Shown one piece after another: positions 13,982 to 14,355 of a DNA stretch of 14,355 nucleotides. Under the pieces are notes generated by a model. The model saw nothing but the letters and a program-made list of their open reading frames with translations. It did not search any database and was not told the DNA's origin. Made by a program: the position numbers and the translations under genes. The first letter of the stretch is position 1; each line of letters begins with the position of its first letter. Source of the DNA: an uncultured Aliterella sp. Its GTDB lineage: Bacteria; Cyanobacteriota; Cyanobacteriia; Cyanobacteriales; Chroococcidiopsidaceae. The stretch is taken from assembly GCA_905479905.1 (NCBI GenBank), contig CAJQOK010000489.1, positions 1 to 14,355 of the forward strand. The letters run 5' to 3'.

Positions 13982-14355
13982 GTTTTGCTCCTAGTCAATG
14001 TATTGATTTTTCTTTCTTTAAATAGATAGCCAACTTAAATATTTTTTGCTAGTAGATGATTTTAGTTAAAAAATTAAACTTTTAGTAGTGATAATGCTTT
14101 GACTAAAGACTTTGGCTATTAGCCTGGCAGATAGTTTTGTGAGTTAAGACAAGAAGTAAAAGTAGTATAGAACAAAAGTGGTAGAGATTAGGCGATCGCG
14201 TCAAATTATCGCTAAACTAAGAACTGCTCTAAACGCCACAAATTTTATCTACTCAACTAAGATATCACGTGTCGTTGAACCTGCCCTGCCAAAAACAGAG
14301 CTAAGGAAGGCAAAAAATTAGTTGCTAACGGCATACAGCTTTGACCGTCAGCAAT
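13982..14355. other. Intergenic region upstream of asd, no complete gene
   Basis: 374 bp, AT-rich, with one HIP1 octamer (14192-14199) and a terminator-like hairpin at the right edge. It must hold the asd promoter, but I cannot point to a convincing -35/-10 pair. In several cyanobacteria the divergent neighbour of asd is tig-clpP-clpX; no start of such a gene is visible here. A minus-strand frame is open from the right edge to a TAG at 14259-14257 (32 codons), too short to call a gene tail. Confidence 0.6.
14312..14354 (-). terminator. Terminator-like hairpin at the right edge
   Basis: The minus strand reads TTGCTGACGG, a 13-base loop and CCGTTAGCAA (14354-14345 with 14331-14322), ten pairs including one G-U, followed by CTAATTTTTT down to 14312. 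As an intrinsic terminator it would end a minus-strand transcript entering from beyond the window. It lies more than 330 bp upstream of asd, too far for a simple leader attenuator. Confidence 0.5.

Noticed and set aside
482..14199. Scattered GCGATCGC octamers as regulatory sites
   Set aside because: These are HIP1 repeats, dispersed inside genes as well as outside. They mark the genome as cyanobacterial but do not act as local operators.
13982..14355. Lysine riboswitch upstream of asd
   Set aside because: The only terminator-like hairpin is over 330 bp from asd, and I see no lysine-box core around it. Such riboswitches are also not expected in cyanobacteria.

Overview
This window is cyanobacterial chromosome. 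The octamer GCGATCGC (HIP1) occurs about 17 times in 14.4 kb. The proteins also have typical cyanobacterial forms: an L32 without a zinc site, an orphan 'Mo-dependent nitrogenase C-terminal' protein, and the asd-dapA-RNase J gene order. Genus cannot be fixed from the sequence alone. All genes except the first lie on the minus strand.

Layout, left to right. (1) A plus-strand beta-phosphoglucomutase of the HAD family (1/40-786), whose frame is still open at the left edge. (2) A tightly packed minus-strand operon (7194 down to 797) built around a stressosome/partner-switching module: rsbR, rsbS, rsbT, a fusion of an RsbT-like ATPase with an RsbX-like phosphatase, a fusion of an RsbT-like ATPase with a histidine kinase and receiver, and a REC-PAS-histidine kinase-REC hybrid. 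(3) A non-coding gap (7195-7546) with an insertion-like element of 170 bp. It has 12-bp perfect terminal inverted repeats and an 8-bp target duplication, and it carries ten tandem 7-bp repeats next to the rsbR start. (4) A cytoplasmic sulfite-oxidase-type molybdopterin oxidoreductase, ribosomal protein L32 (rpmF), an exported proline-rich protein of unknown function and the orphan nitrogenase-C-terminus protein. (5) A strong intrinsic terminator, then RNase J (rnj), dapA and asd. asd and dapA form a lysine/diaminopimelate operon with 6 bp between genes. (6) A right-hand gap of 374 bp ending in a terminator-like hairpin at the window edge.

How the genes work together. In the RsbR-RsbS-RsbT families, RsbR and RsbS STAS proteins build a complex that holds the switch kinase RsbT, RsbT phosphorylates the STAS scaffold and is released, and RsbX resets the system. 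All residues needed for this cycle are visible here. No RsbU, RsbV, RsbW or sigma factor is encoded alongside. Instead the module is followed by two hybrid histidine kinases, one carrying its own RsbT-like domain. The inference is that stress sensing by the RsbR-RsbS scaffold feeds a phosphorelay rather than a SigB-type sigma factor. RsbRST modules joined to two-component genes have been noted before in several phyla, so the novelty lies in the domain fusions and the unknown output, not in the module itself.
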